From Nocardioides bruguierae (GTDB lineage Bacteria > Actinomycetota > Actinomycetes > Propionibacteriales > Nocardioidaceae), in the NCBI RefSeq assembly GCF_023656415.1, contig NZ_JAMOIL010000001.1, positions 186,001 through 250,000 on the forward strand: a stretch of DNA of 64,000 bases. The letters run 5' to 3'. The position numbers and the translations under genes are program-made. Shown here piece by piece: positions 18,508-25,917 of this stretch. Within the stretch, counting starts at the first letter, position 1, and each line of letters opens with the position of its first letter. The notes below the pieces were generated by a model. That model was not told the DNA's origin, searched no databases, and worked only from the letters and a program-made list of their open reading frames with translations.

Positions 18508-19635
18508 ATGACACGCGTGCTGGTGATCGACGACGAGCCCCAGGTGCGGCTGGCGCTGCGCAGCGCCCTGGCCCGCGCGGGGTTCGAGGTCCTGCTCGCG
18601 GCGGACGGTCGCGAGGGGTTCGAGACGCTCGCGACGGCCGCGCCCGACGTCGTCGTCCTCGACCTGTGGCTGCCCGACACCGACGGGCTCACCCTCGTGC
18701 GCACGCTGCGGACCTGGAGCAGCGTCCCGGTGCTCATCCTCTCCGGGGTCAGCGACCAGGCCCGGCGCGTGGCCGTGCTGGAGGCCGGCGCGGACGACTT
18801 CCTCCAGAAGCCGTTCGGCCTGGACGAGCTGGTCGCCCGCCTCCGGGCCCTCATGCGCCGCACGCAGCCCGCCGGCGACGACGACCTCCAGCGCTCGCGT
18901 CGCTTCGGCGGCCTGGAGGTCGACCTCTCCAGCCGGGCGGTCACCCGTGACGGTGGCTCCCTGCACCTCACCCCGACCGAGTGGCGGCTCCTCGAGGCGC
19001 TGGTCACCAACCCCGGCAAGCTGCTGACCCACCGCTGGCTGCTGCACACGGTCTGGGACGCCGGCCACGGCGACGAGACGCGGGCCGCGCTGCGTGCCCA
19101 CCTCCGGTCGCTGCGGGCCAAGATCGGGGACGACGCCGGCTCCCCGATCTACGTGGCCACCGAGTCGGGGGCGGGCTACCGCTGGATCGCTGTCGAGGGC
19201 GGCCCGGCGCCGGCGGAGACGCCCGCCGAGGCGTCCGACGGCCTGGGGGCGGTGGGGCACACGCCCGTGCCCGTGCGCGCGGACTACCCCGACGTGCGAC
19301 CCGCGGACGAGGTCACCCACGAGCTCAACAACGCCCTCACCGCGCTGCGCCTGGCCGTGCACGTGGTGCGGTCGCGTGCCGAACGGGCCGGTGACGAGGC
19401 CTCGCGCGAGCTCGCGCCGCCGCTGGAGCGGTTCGACGCGGCCCTGGCCCGGGTGAGCGGCCTCGTGGTCGAGCTGGAGAAGCACCTCGGGACGCAGCCC
19501 GAGGTCGGCGCCGAGTCCGATGCCGAGTCCGATGCCGAGTCCGATGCCGAGACCGGTGCCGAGACCGGTGCCGAGACCGGTGCCGAGACCGGTGCCGAGA
19601 CCGGTGCCGACCCGGAGGGTCCGTCTGCCGGCTGA
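18508..19635 (+). CDS. OmpR/KdpE-type response regulator with H-box-like C-terminal extension
   Basis: The 375-residue product has a normal receiver (DD at 8-9, phospho-acceptor Asp 52 in VLDLWLPD, Lys in LQKPFG) and an OmpR wHTH (about 130-225, LTPTEWRLLEALV and GAGYRWI). Unusually, about 150 residues follow. Residues about 265-328 contain VTHELNNALTALRL with His 271, much like the HDxNNxLT H-box of histidine-kinase dimerisation domains. A tail of AESD and AETG repeats (335-366) comes next. No ATPase domain is present. The extension could be a phosphotransfer or dimerisation module; this is an inference from the motif. Confidence 0.85.
   Translation: MTRVLVIDDEPQVRLALRSALARAGFEVLLAADGREGFETLATAAPDVVVLDLWLPDTDGLTLVRTLRTWSSVPVLILSGVSDQARRVAVLEAGADDFLQKPFGLDELVARLRALMRRTQPAGDDDLQRSRRFGGLEVDLSSRAVTRDGGSLHLTPTEWRLLEALVTNPGKLLTHRWLLHTVWDAGHGDETRAALRAHLRSLRAKIGDDAGSPIYVATESGAGYRWIAVEGGPAPAETPAEASDGLGAVGHTPVPVRADYPDVRPADEVTHELNNALTALRLAVHVVRSRAERAGDEASRELAPPLERFDAALARVSGLVVELEKHLGTQPEVGAESDAESDAESDAETGAETGAETGAETGAETGADPEGPSAG
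19510..19605 (+). repeat. 12-bp tandem repeat array inside the OmpR-type regulator gene
   Basis: Three perfect copies of GCCGAGTCCGAT are followed by five of GCCGAGACCGGT, eight in-frame units over 96 bp. They encode AESD x3 and AETG x5. Perfect identity within each block suggests recent expansion and likely copy-number variation between strains. Confidence 0.92.
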
Positions 19636-19641
19636 GGCTCC

Positions 19642-20409
19642 TCAGGCGGTCCCGGGGAGGACCAGGCGCGACCGCAGGAACCCCAGCACCTCGTCGACGG
19701 CGTGCTGGTCGCGCTGCTCGGTGACGGTGGAGTGCCCCGCCCCGTCCAGCTCGACGGCGAGGAACCCCTCGCCGAGCTCGCGCCGCAGGGTGTCGAACCG
19801 CGTCCCGACCAGCGGGTCCTCGGCGTAGCGGACCCCCAGCACGGGGCAGCCCGCACTCACGCGCGCCTTCACGGTCTCCAGGTCACCGGGGGAGAGGTTC
19901 AGGTCCGCGCTGCGCCGTCGGCCGATCGCGAAGGGCGCTGACGGCTGGCACAGGACCGGCGCGGCGACGGCCTCGTCCACCATCGTGGCGAGGGCGAAGC
20001 CACCGGTGAAGCACATGCCCACGACGCCCACGCCGGGTGCGGCGGCCGGGCCGCCGACGCGCTCGTGCAGGTCGCGCGCGAGCGAGCGGAGCCAGCCGGC
20101 CACGGGGGTCGTCACCCCGGTGCCGAGCGCGGTGAACTCCCGGCTCACGCACACCCGGGCCACGGTGCGGGCGAGGTACCCGCCGCTGGGCGGGCGGCCG
20201 AGGTCGCCGAACAGGTGCGGCAGCGCCACGGTGAAGCCGGCGTCGACGACCTCCTCGGCGAAGGCCACGACGCTCGGCGTGGGCCCCGGGACCTCGTGAA
20301 CGACCACCACGCCCGGGCCCTCGCCCCGCTGGTGCACGGGGTGGGTGGTCCCGTCGTGGGTGTGCAACCGGCGGTCCCAGCCCGGGAGGGTCGCGTCGTC
20401 GTGGCGCAT
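19642..20409 (-). CDS. Dienelactone hydrolase family protein
   Basis: The 255-residue alpha/beta hydrolase has the nucleophile elbow GMCFTGG with Cys 133 in place of Ser, as in dienelactone hydrolases. The catalytic His lies in GAGHSTV near the C-terminus and the Asp is probably in YAEDPLVG. The early motif VVVHEVPG forms the oxyanion region. Family members open lactones such as dienelactone in chloroaromatic breakdown, but many act on unknown esters. It shares a short divergent promoter region with the photolyase-like gene. Confidence 0.88.
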   Translation of the reverse strand: MRHDDATLPGWDRRLHTHDGTTHPVHQRGEGPGVVVVHEVPGPTPSVVAFAEEVVDAGFTVALPHLFGDLGRPPSGGYLARTVARVCVSREFTALGTGVTTPVAGWLRSLARDLHERVGGPAAAPGVGVVGMCFTGGFALATMVDEAVAAPVLCQPSAPFAIGRRRSADLNLSPGDLETVKARVSAGCPVLGVRYAEDPLVGTRFDTLRRELGEGFLAVELDGAGHSTVTEQRDQHAVDEVLGFLRSRLVLPGTA

Positions 20410-20415
20410 GGCGGC

Positions 20416-20421
20416 ACGCTA
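20416..20421 (-). promoter_or_regulatory. -10 element TAGCGT, leaderless start of dienelactone hydrolase
   Basis: TAGCGT on the minus strand is 6 nt before ATG 20409. The same hexamer is used on the other strand for the photolyase-like gene 41 bp away, making a symmetric divergent pair. Confidence 0.6.
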
Positions 20422-20461
20422 CGCCCCCGCCGGGGTGAGCGGCCGCGGGTCCGGGCCTGCC

Positions 20462-20467
20462 TAGCGT
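20462..20467 (+). promoter_or_regulatory. -10 element TAGCGT, leaderless start of photolyase-like gene
   Basis: TAGCGT is followed by 7 nt and ATG 20475. Confidence 0.6.
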
Positions 20468-20474
20468 CGGGCCC

Positions 20475-22010
20475 ATGCCGGACCGCCCCGACGAGCGCCA
20501 CCTGCGGCTCGTGCTGCCCCACCAGCTCTTCGTCGAGCACCTCGACGTCCCGGCCGGCACCGTCGTGGTGCTCCTCGAGCACGACCTGCTCTTCCGGCAG
20601 TATCGCTTCCACGTGCAGAAGCTGGTGCTGCACCGGGCCTCGATGCGGCGCTTCGCGCAGCGGCTGCGCGAGGCAGGTCTCGCGGTGGAGCACGTCGAGA
20701 CGGACGGCCGCACCACCAGCCGGCGGGCCCTGGCCCGGGTCGTGGAGCGGGTACGGCCCACGTCGGTGAGCGTCTTCGACGTCGTGGACGACTGGCTCGC
20801 CCAGGACCTCACCGCCGCCCTCGCCGACGGCGGCTACGAGCTGCGGCCCGGCGACGTCCTGGAGACCCCCGGCTTCCTCACCACCCGCGCCGACCTGGTC
20901 GCGCAGATGGACGGCGCGAGCGGCCCCCGTGGCAAGGCCGCCCGGATGCAGCACTTCTACACCTGGCAGCGGCGCCGCCTCGGCGTCCTCCTCACCGGTG
21001 ACGGCGACCCCGTGGGCGGGCGCTGGTCCTTCGACGAGGACAACCGCAAGAAGCTGCCGCGCGGCCACCCCGTGCCCCGCGTCGCGGTGCCGCCGGCCCA
21101 CGACGAGGTCGCCGCGGCCATGGACTGGGTCCGCCGCGCGTTCCCCGACAACCCCGGCCGGCTGCCCGCGCCCGACGCGTTCCGGTGGCCGACCTCCCAC
21201 GCCGACGCGGAGGCGGGGGTCGAGGACTTCCTGGAGCACCGGTTCGCCCAGTTCGGCCCCTACGAGGACGCGATCAGCGCCGAGCACGCCCACGTCTTCC
21301 ACGCGTTGCTGACCCCGGGGCTGAACGTCGGCCTCGTGGACCCCCGACACGTCCTCGACAGGGCCCTCGCGGTCGCCGAGGAGCGCGAGGGTGGCCCGGA
21401 CGAGGTGCCGCTGGCGAGCCTGGAGGGCTTCGTGCGCCAACTGATCGGCTGGCGCGAGTACATGCGCGCGACCTACACGCTCTGGGGCCGGCGCCTGCGC
21501 AGCCGCAACCGCCTCGAGCACGGTCGTTCGCTGGCGCCCGGGTGGTGGACCGCGCAGACCGGGCTGGCACCCGTCGACACGGTCGTGGAGCGGGTGCTGG
21601 ACTCCGGCTACGCCCACCACATCGAGCGGCTCATGGTGCTCGGCAACGCCATGTGCCTGCTGCGCACCGACCCCGAGGCGGTGCACGAGTGGTTCATGGA
21701 GCTCTTCGTCGACGCCTACGACTGGGTGATGGTGCCCAACGTGCACGCCATGAGCCAGTTCGCCGCGGGCGAGGCCGTCACCACCAAGCCCTACGTCTCC
21801 GGCTCCGCCTACCTGCGCCGGATGTCGGACCTGCCGCCGGGGGAGTGGACCGACGACTGGGACGCCCTGTACTGGACGTTCGTGCGCGACCACCTGGACG
21901 TCTTCTCCGCCAACCCCCGCAGCAGCATGATGGCCCGCGGCTACGAGCGGCTGGACCCGGCGAAGAAGGCCGCCCACACCCGCCGGGCCCAGCCGTGGCT
22001 GAGCTCGTGA
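20475..22010 (+). CDS. FeS-BCP/CryPro-type (6-4) photolyase-related protein lacking Fe-S cysteines
   Basis: The 511-residue protein has the layout of the prokaryotic (6-4) photolyase (PhrB) family: N-terminal alpha/beta domain beginning HLRLVLPHQL and the all-helical FAD domain with FVRQLIGWREYMRATY, HIERLMVLGNAM and VDAYDWVMVPNVHAMSQFA. PhrB repairs (6-4) photoproducts using FAD, a lumazine antenna and a 4Fe-4S cluster held by four Cys. This protein has a single Cys in its whole length (in NAMCLL). The usual C-terminal Cys pair after the RMSD motif is replaced by LPPGEW. It probably folds without the cluster. Substrate and repair activity need care in naming. Confidence 0.85.
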   Translation: MPDRPDERHLRLVLPHQLFVEHLDVPAGTVVVLLEHDLLFRQYRFHVQKLVLHRASMRRFAQRLREAGLAVEHVETDGRTTSRRALARVVERVRPTSVSVFDVVDDWLAQDLTAALADGGYELRPGDVLETPGFLTTRADLVAQMDGASGPRGKAARMQHFYTWQRRRLGVLLTGDGDPVGGRWSFDEDNRKKLPRGHPVPRVAVPPAHDEVAAAMDWVRRAFPDNPGRLPAPDAFRWPTSHADAEAGVEDFLEHRFAQFGPYEDAISAEHAHVFHALLTPGLNVGLVDPRHVLDRALAVAEEREGGPDEVPLASLEGFVRQLIGWREYMRATYTLWGRRLRSRNRLEHGRSLAPGWWTAQTGLAPVDTVVERVLDSGYAHHIERLMVLGNAMCLLRTDPEAVHEWFMELFVDAYDWVMVPNVHAMSQFAAGEAVTTKPYVSGSAYLRRMSDLPPGEWTDDWDALYWTFVRDHLDVFSANPRSSMMARGYERLDPAKKAAHTRRAQPWLSS

Positions 22011-22040
22011 CCTCCCGGCGAGCCTCGTCCGCACGCGTGG

Positions 22041-22046
22041 CAGGCT
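22041..22046 (+). promoter_or_regulatory. -10 element CAGGCT, leaderless start of LigT-like gene
   Basis: CAGGCT, one base from TAGGCT, is followed by 6 nt and GTG 22053. Confidence 0.45.
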
Positions 22047-22052
22047 GAGCGG

Positions 22053-22589
22053 GTGCGTCGACCCCACAGCCTCGAGCTCGTCCTCGACGACGCCGGCGAC
22101 GCGCTCGTCCGGGCGCAGTGGGAGGCCCTGCGCGCCGCCGGTCTGCCCTCCCAGGCCGACCACCCCTCGCCGACCAACGCCCCGCACGTGACGCTGGTGG
22201 AGGCCCCGGCCATCCCGGAGGCGGCCCTCGACGTCGCGCACGTGCGCCTGCGCGGCGTGCTGCCCGCCACCGCCCGCGTCGGCGGTGTGCTGCTGCTCGG
22301 CCGGCGACGGCTGACGCTCGCCCGCCCCGTCCAGGTGGACGACGACGTGGCGCGTCGGGCCCTGGCGGTGCGGGCACAGGTTCCGGACCGGCTGCACGCC
22401 GGCTGGCTGCCGCACCTCACCCTGGCCCGTGGGCTGGAGCCGGGGCAGGTGCCTGCCGCGCTGGCGGCACTCACCGAGGGCGGCGGCACCGTGGACGCGG
22501 ACAGCGCGAACGGGGCCGCCACGTCGGAGGTCCGGCTGGTCGAGGTGCGCCGCTGGAACCCCGACACCGGGCACACCACGACCGTCTGA
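22053..22589 (+). CDS. 2H phosphoesterase (2'-5' RNA ligase/LigT-like) family protein
   Basis: The 178-residue protein has the two HxT signature motifs of the 2H superfamily, PHVTLVEA (about 48) and PHLTLARG (about 123), separated by the expected 75 residues. This suggests cyclic phosphodiesterase or 2'-5' RNA ligase-type chemistry on RNA ends or nucleotides. It follows the photolyase-like gene by 42 bp but has its own likely leaderless promoter. The precise substrate is unknown. Confidence 0.85.
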   Translation: MRRPHSLELVLDDAGDALVRAQWEALRAAGLPSQADHPSPTNAPHVTLVEAPAIPEAALDVAHVRLRGVLPATARVGGVLLLGRRRLTLARPVQVDDDVARRALAVRAQVPDRLHAGWLPHLTLARGLEPGQVPAALAALTEGGGTVDADSANGAATSEVRLVEVRRWNPDTGHTTTV

Positions 22590-22666
22590 GCGCGGTTCCT
22601 CCGAGCCCGGGACCTCCGAGTCCCGACCGACCGGGCGAGGTACCTCGCGCCGCTGGCGGGCCTCAC

Positions 22667-22672
22667 TAGGGT
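22667..22672 (+). promoter_or_regulatory. -10 element TAGGGT, leaderless start of DUF480 fusion gene
   Basis: TAGGGT is followed by 6 nt and ATG 22679. Confidence 0.6.
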
Positions 22673-22678
22673 GGGGCC

Positions 22679-23914
22679 ATGTCGACGACGCACCCGGCCG
22701 ACGCGGCCGACCTGGACGAGGTGTCCCAGCGCGTGCTGGGCGCGCTGATGGAGAAGCAGGTCACCGTGCCGGGGTCGTACCCGATGACGCTCAACGCACT
22801 GCGCACGGCGTGCAACCAGTCCAGCTCGCGCGAGCCGGTCATGGACCTGGACGAGCAGACGGTGGAGGCCACGGTCCGCGCGCTGAAGGAGCAGGGGCTG
22901 CTGCGCATCGTGTGGGCCGACAGCGGTCGGCGCACCCTGAAGTACCACCAGGCGCTGGACGAGGTGCTCGGCCTCGCCGAGGACGAGAAGGCGCTGCTCA
23001 CGGTGCTCCTGCTGCGCGGTCCGCAGTCGCCCGGCGAGCTGCGCTCGCGCACCGAGCGGCTGCACGCCTTCGCCGACCGCGAGGACGTCGAGCGGACGCT
23101 GGAGGAGCTGGCCGCCCGCGAGCAGCCGCTCGTGCGCCGCCTCGACCGTCGCTCCGGCGACCGGGACCACCGCTGGGCCCACCTGCTCGGGCCGGAGCCG
23201 GGGGCCGCGGCCGCCGCCGCGCCCGCCCTGCCCGACGACGCCGGAGCCGAGGACGGCCCGGAGGCCAGGGACGCCGTGGTCCTGGGGATGTACGACGGCC
23301 TGGCCGACGCCTACGCCGAGCGCTATGCCACGGAGCTCGACGGCTGGGGGCTTCCGCTGGAGCGCTGGCTGCTCTGGCGGGTGGCGGAGCACGCTGCCGA
23401 GACGGGACTCCCGCTGGTCGAGGCCGGTGCCGGCCCGGGACACGTCACGGCCTACCTGGCCGCCCAGGGCGCCGACGCCCGGGGCCTCGACGTCAGCCCC
23501 GCCATGGCCGCGCTCGCCCGCGCTCGGCACCCCGAGCTGCGCTTCGACGTGGGAGACCTGCGTCGGCTGATGCGGCCCGAGGCCGCCGAGGGCTGGGGCG
23601 CGGTCGTCTCCTGGTTCTCCACCCACCACTTCAGCCCCGGCGAGCTGCCGGACGTGGTCGCGGCCCTGGCCCGTCCGCTGGCGCCCGGCGGGCAGCTCCT
23701 GCTCGCGACGTACACCGGCACCGAGGTGCATCGGGTCGGGGAGTGGCTGGGCTACGACGTCACCGGCCTGGCCGTGGTGCCCACCGATCCGACGCGGCTC
23801 GTCGAGGCCGTGCGGGCCGCGGGGCTGGAGGACGTGGAGTGGTACGTCCGGGGCGCCCGCCCCGAGGACGGCGAGGACTCTGACCGCGTGTTCGTGCTCG
23901 CGAGGCGGCCCTGA
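22679..23914 (+). CDS. DUF480 (YceH-like) winged-helix domain fused to a SAM methyltransferase
   Basis: Residues about 12-170 are a YceH/DUF480 tandem winged-helix unit (VLGALMEKQVTVP, YPMTLNALRTACNQ and SREPVMDL are its signature). After an Ala-rich linker (175-195), residues about 200-410 form a class I methyltransferase with motif I LVEAGAGPGHV and acidic LDVSPAM. YceH proteins are of unknown function and are usually stand-alone. Here the DNA-binding-like unit is joined to a methyltransferase, so it could be a self-contained regulator or nucleic-acid modifier. That role is inferred; the fold assignments are clear. Confidence 0.86.
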   Translation: MSTTHPADAADLDEVSQRVLGALMEKQVTVPGSYPMTLNALRTACNQSSSREPVMDLDEQTVEATVRALKEQGLLRIVWADSGRRTLKYHQALDEVLGLAEDEKALLTVLLLRGPQSPGELRSRTERLHAFADREDVERTLEELAAREQPLVRRLDRRSGDRDHRWAHLLGPEPGAAAAAAPALPDDAGAEDGPEARDAVVLGMYDGLADAYAERYATELDGWGLPLERWLLWRVAEHAAETGLPLVEAGAGPGHVTAYLAAQGADARGLDVSPAMAALARARHPELRFDVGDLRRLMRPEAAEGWGAVVSWFSTHHFSPGELPDVVAALARPLAPGGQLLLATYTGTEVHRVGEWLGYDVTGLAVVPTDPTRLVEAVRAAGLEDVEWYVRGARPEDGEDSDRVFVLARRP

Positions 23915-23945
23915 GCGACGCCGGCTCCTCGACTCCCAGGCGCCT

Positions 23946-23978
23946 GGGAAGCACTCGGGAAGCACTCCGGAAGCACTC
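23946..23978. repeat. 11-bp tandem repeat next to a terminator
   Basis: GGGAAGCACTC occurs at 23946-23956 and 23957-23967 and, as CGGAAGCACTC, at 23968-23978. It lies between the DUF480-methyltransferase stop and the hairpin. Confidence 0.75.
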
Positions 23979-24010
23979 CGGCCCGGCCACCCGCGGGTGG
24001 CCGGGCCGGA
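23977..24010. terminator. Strong bidirectional hairpin terminator
   Basis: A perfect 16-bp inverted repeat starts TCCGGCCC at 23977-23992 and closes at 23995-24010, with a 2-nt centre. It lies between the convergent DUF480-methyltransferase gene (+) and the mini-ORF (-), so it can end both transcripts. There is no U-tract. Confidence 0.8.
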
Positions 24011-24040
24011 GAACACGTCGAAAGGGTGCTCCGACGTGGG

Positions 24041-24136
24041 TCAGAGCTTCGTGCGGCGCGGATTGGCCACCATGCCGGTCACGGCGGGGGCGGCAACCTT
24101 CTGGTCCTGCTGGGTCTGCGTCTCGGTCGTCTCCAT
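24041..24136 (-). CDS. 31-residue mini-ORF with own leaderless promoter
   Basis: ATG 24136 opens a 31-codon frame beginning METTETQTQQ and ending GMVANPRRTKL. TACCCT lies exactly 6 nt before the ATG, the pattern seen for other genes here, and a strong hairpin terminator follows the stop. The peptide is polar, with a Thr/Gln-rich N-terminus and a basic C-terminus; no signal peptide or TM segment is present. I do not recognise a family. It follows the methionine aminopeptidase gene by about 100 nt on the same strand. It could be a small protein, a ribosomal or peptide natural-product precursor, or a regulatory leader. Confidence 0.6.
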   Translation of the reverse strand: METTETQTQQDQKVAAPAVTGMVANPRRTKL

Positions 24137-24142
24137 GGGGAG

Positions 24143-24148
24143 AGGGTA
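24143..24148 (-). promoter_or_regulatory. -10 element TACCCT, leaderless start of mini-ORF
   Basis: TACCCT on the minus strand lies 6 nt before ATG 24136. It is the main evidence that the mini-ORF is expressed. Confidence 0.5.
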
Positions 24149-24239
24149 GGCCCCATGGACGCGGAGCGGGAGCGCGGCGGGGTGGGGTGTGCGCCACGTC
24201 ACCCGATCGGGGTCGCAGGGCCCGGGCCCTGGTCCGGGA

Positions 24240-25007
24240 TCAGTCCCGGGCGGTGAGGACGAGCGGCCCCTCCGCGGTGATCGCCACGGTGTGCTCCATG
24301 TGGGCTCCGCGGGAGCCGTCGGCGGACCGGAGCGTCCACCCGTCCGCGTCGGTGTAGATCTCGTCGGTGGTGTGCAGGAACCACGGCTCGATGGCGATCA
24401 CGAGGCCCTCGGCGAGCTTGAGGCCGCGTCCGGCTCGCCCGTCGTTGGGGACGTGGGGGTCGCCGTGCATGGTCCGTCCGACGCCGTGACCACCGAACTG
24501 GGTGTTGATCGCGAGGCCCTCGGCCCGGGCCACGCCGGCGATGGCCGCGGAGATGTCGCCGAGGCGGTTGCCCACCGTGGCGGCCCCGATCGCGGCGTCC
24601 AGGGCCCGCGTGGTGGTCTCGATGAGGCGCAGGTCCTCCTCGCGCGGCGTGCCCACCACGACGCTGAGGGCGGAGTCCGCCACCCAGCCGTCCACGGAGG
24701 CTGCGAAGTCGACCGAGAGCAGGTCGCCGTCGCGCAGCACGTAGTCGTGCGGCAGTCCGTGCAGGACCGCGTCGTTGACGGAGGTGCACAGCACCTTGCC
24801 GAACGGCGAGGCGCCGAAGCTCGGGTGGTAGTCGATGTAGCAGGACTCCGCCCCGCGCTCCCGGATCATGGCGTGCGCGAGCGCGTCCAGCTCGAGCAGG
24901 TTGACGCCCACGTCGGCGGCGCCCTGGAGGGCGGTGAGGACGTCGGCCACGAAGCGTCCCGCGGGACGCATCTGCTGGATCTGGGTCGGGGTGCGCAGCT
25001 CGATCAC
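24240..25007 (-). CDS. map: Methionine aminopeptidase, type I
   Basis: The 255-residue M24 peptidase removes initiator Met from nascent proteins. The metal ligands are visible: Asp in SVDFAAS and VADSAL, His in GGHGVGRTMH, Glu in AIEPWF and MEHTV. His in YHPSFGASPF is the substrate-site residue. There is no N-terminal SH3 or zinc-finger extension, so it is the short catalytic form. GTG 25007 is preferred to the ATG at 25025 because TAGGCT lies 7 nt upstream and the family alignment begins at IELRTPTQI. Actinobacteria often have two map genes; the rpl-operon copy would lie elsewhere. Confidence 0.93.
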   Translation of the reverse strand: MIELRTPTQIQQMRPAGRFVADVLTALQGAADVGVNLLELDALAHAMIRERGAESCYIDYHPSFGASPFGKVLCTSVNDAVLHGLPHDYVLRDGDLLSVDFAASVDGWVADSALSVVVGTPREEDLRLIETTTRALDAAIGAATVGNRLGDISAAIAGVARAEGLAINTQFGGHGVGRTMHGDPHVPNDGRAGRGLKLAEGLVIAIEPWFLHTTDEIYTDADGWTLRSADGSRGAHMEHTVAITAEGPLVLTARD

Positions 25008-25014
25008 GCGCCCG

Positions 25015-25020
25015 AGCCTA
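25015..25020 (-). promoter_or_regulatory. -10 element TAGGCT, leaderless start of map
   Basis: TAGGCT on the minus strand lies 7 nt before GTG 25007. Confidence 0.6.
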
Positions 25021-25178
25021 CGCACCGGCGCGCGTGTCTCTGCGCGGGGGAGCGGCAGGCGCAGGCCCGGCCGCGCACCTGGCCGTGACGCCCTGGGCTA
25101 CGGCTCGTTGTGCCGTGCGTCCCGGTCTCTCCCCCCCAGGCGCGCCGCCCGCACGTCGGAGACCGTGAGGAGCCCCCC

Positions 25179-25592
25179 GTGACCGTGCACTCCGCCCCGC
25201 CCGTCGTCCACACGCTCGACACCGCCGTCGGCGCCGCCCTCGACACCGTCCCCGCGCCGGGCCTCGCCCTCCTCCTGGGCCTCGCCCTGGCCGCGTCGCC
25301 GGTGCTGCTGCTCGTCCCGCTCCTCTCCATGGCGCGGCCGGCCCTGTCGCCGGCCGTCCCGCAGCCCCCTGTCGTCGAGAGGCCTGTCGTGGAGAGGCGT
25401 GTCGCCGAGCCGGCGGTCGCCGAAGGACCCGGCGTGCCGGAGGACGAGGCGAGTCAGCGGGCTGCCGACCGGTGGGCCGAGGAGGTCGCGATCGAGATCG
25501 CGGTGGCCCGGCTCATGGCCGAGGCCGAGATGATCCTGCGGGGTGCTGCCACCCGCGACGAGCGTCGCGGTGACGGTGGTCACCCAGGCTGA
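25179..25592 (+). CDS. Small single-TM protein of unknown function
   Basis: The frame encodes 137 residues from GTG 25179, preceded by GAGGAG at a good distance. One strong TM helix (about 26-48, LALLLGLALAASPVLLL) follows a short N-terminus. A PVVERPVVERRVAEPAVAE-type charged repeat and an acidic helix (EVAIEIAVARLMAEAEMIL) follow. No family is recognised. Codon use has the high GC3 of its neighbours, which supports coding. A longer frame from 25110 adds a Pro/Arg-rich segment without support. Confidence 0.55.
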   Translation: MTVHSAPPVVHTLDTAVGAALDTVPAPGLALLLGLALAASPVLLLVPLLSMARPALSPAVPQPPVVERPVVERRVAEPAVAEGPGVPEDEASQRAADRWAEEVAIEIAVARLMAEAEMILRGAATRDERRGDGGHPG

Positions 25593-25917
25593 CGACGAGC
25601 TGAGCGCACACCTGTAACGGGCCACTGTGCCCTGGATGATGCAGGTCAAACGCCCAGAGGGGCATTTTTGTCCGCCCCAGGGTGAAGATGGCCCGAACGG
25701 GCCGTACCAGTAGTCGCAACGGACCAGGGCAGGACTGTCATTACGACCCTCCCGACAGGTGTCCTGGTGCCCCACCATGGAGCCTGTCGACCTGGGAAGC
25801 GCGGGCGACCGGTCCACCCCCAGGTCCGGCCACCGCGGCGTCGACGCACCGGACGTCGTCGGCCCCCATCGATCCAGCAAGGTTCGAGTCCTCGGCCTCC
25901 GGGAAGGGGAAGAACTG
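25593..25917. other. Longest non-coding gap: AT-richer, structured leader region
   Basis: This 325-bp spacer is the only gap over 300 bp. It is less GC-rich than its surroundings (for example GGGGCATTTTTG at 25658-25669). It holds a GCCC/GGGC mini-hairpin before T5 (about 25650-25668) and a GGCCC-GAAC-GGGCC palindrome (25690-25703). It also holds a bulged stem-loop in which CAGGAC TGTC (25730-25739) pairs with GACA GGT GTCCTG (25754-25766). A GGTTCGAGTCC segment near 25881-25891 resembles a tRNA T-arm, but no tRNA can be folded. I infer a promoter and leader for the 25918 gene. Confidence 0.4.

Noticed and set aside
25861..25905. tRNA-like T-arm GGTTCGAGTCC
   Set aside because: The T-stem has a mismatch, and no acceptor, D-arm or anticodon arm can be found in the 70 nt upstream. 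It is kept only as a note under the gap.
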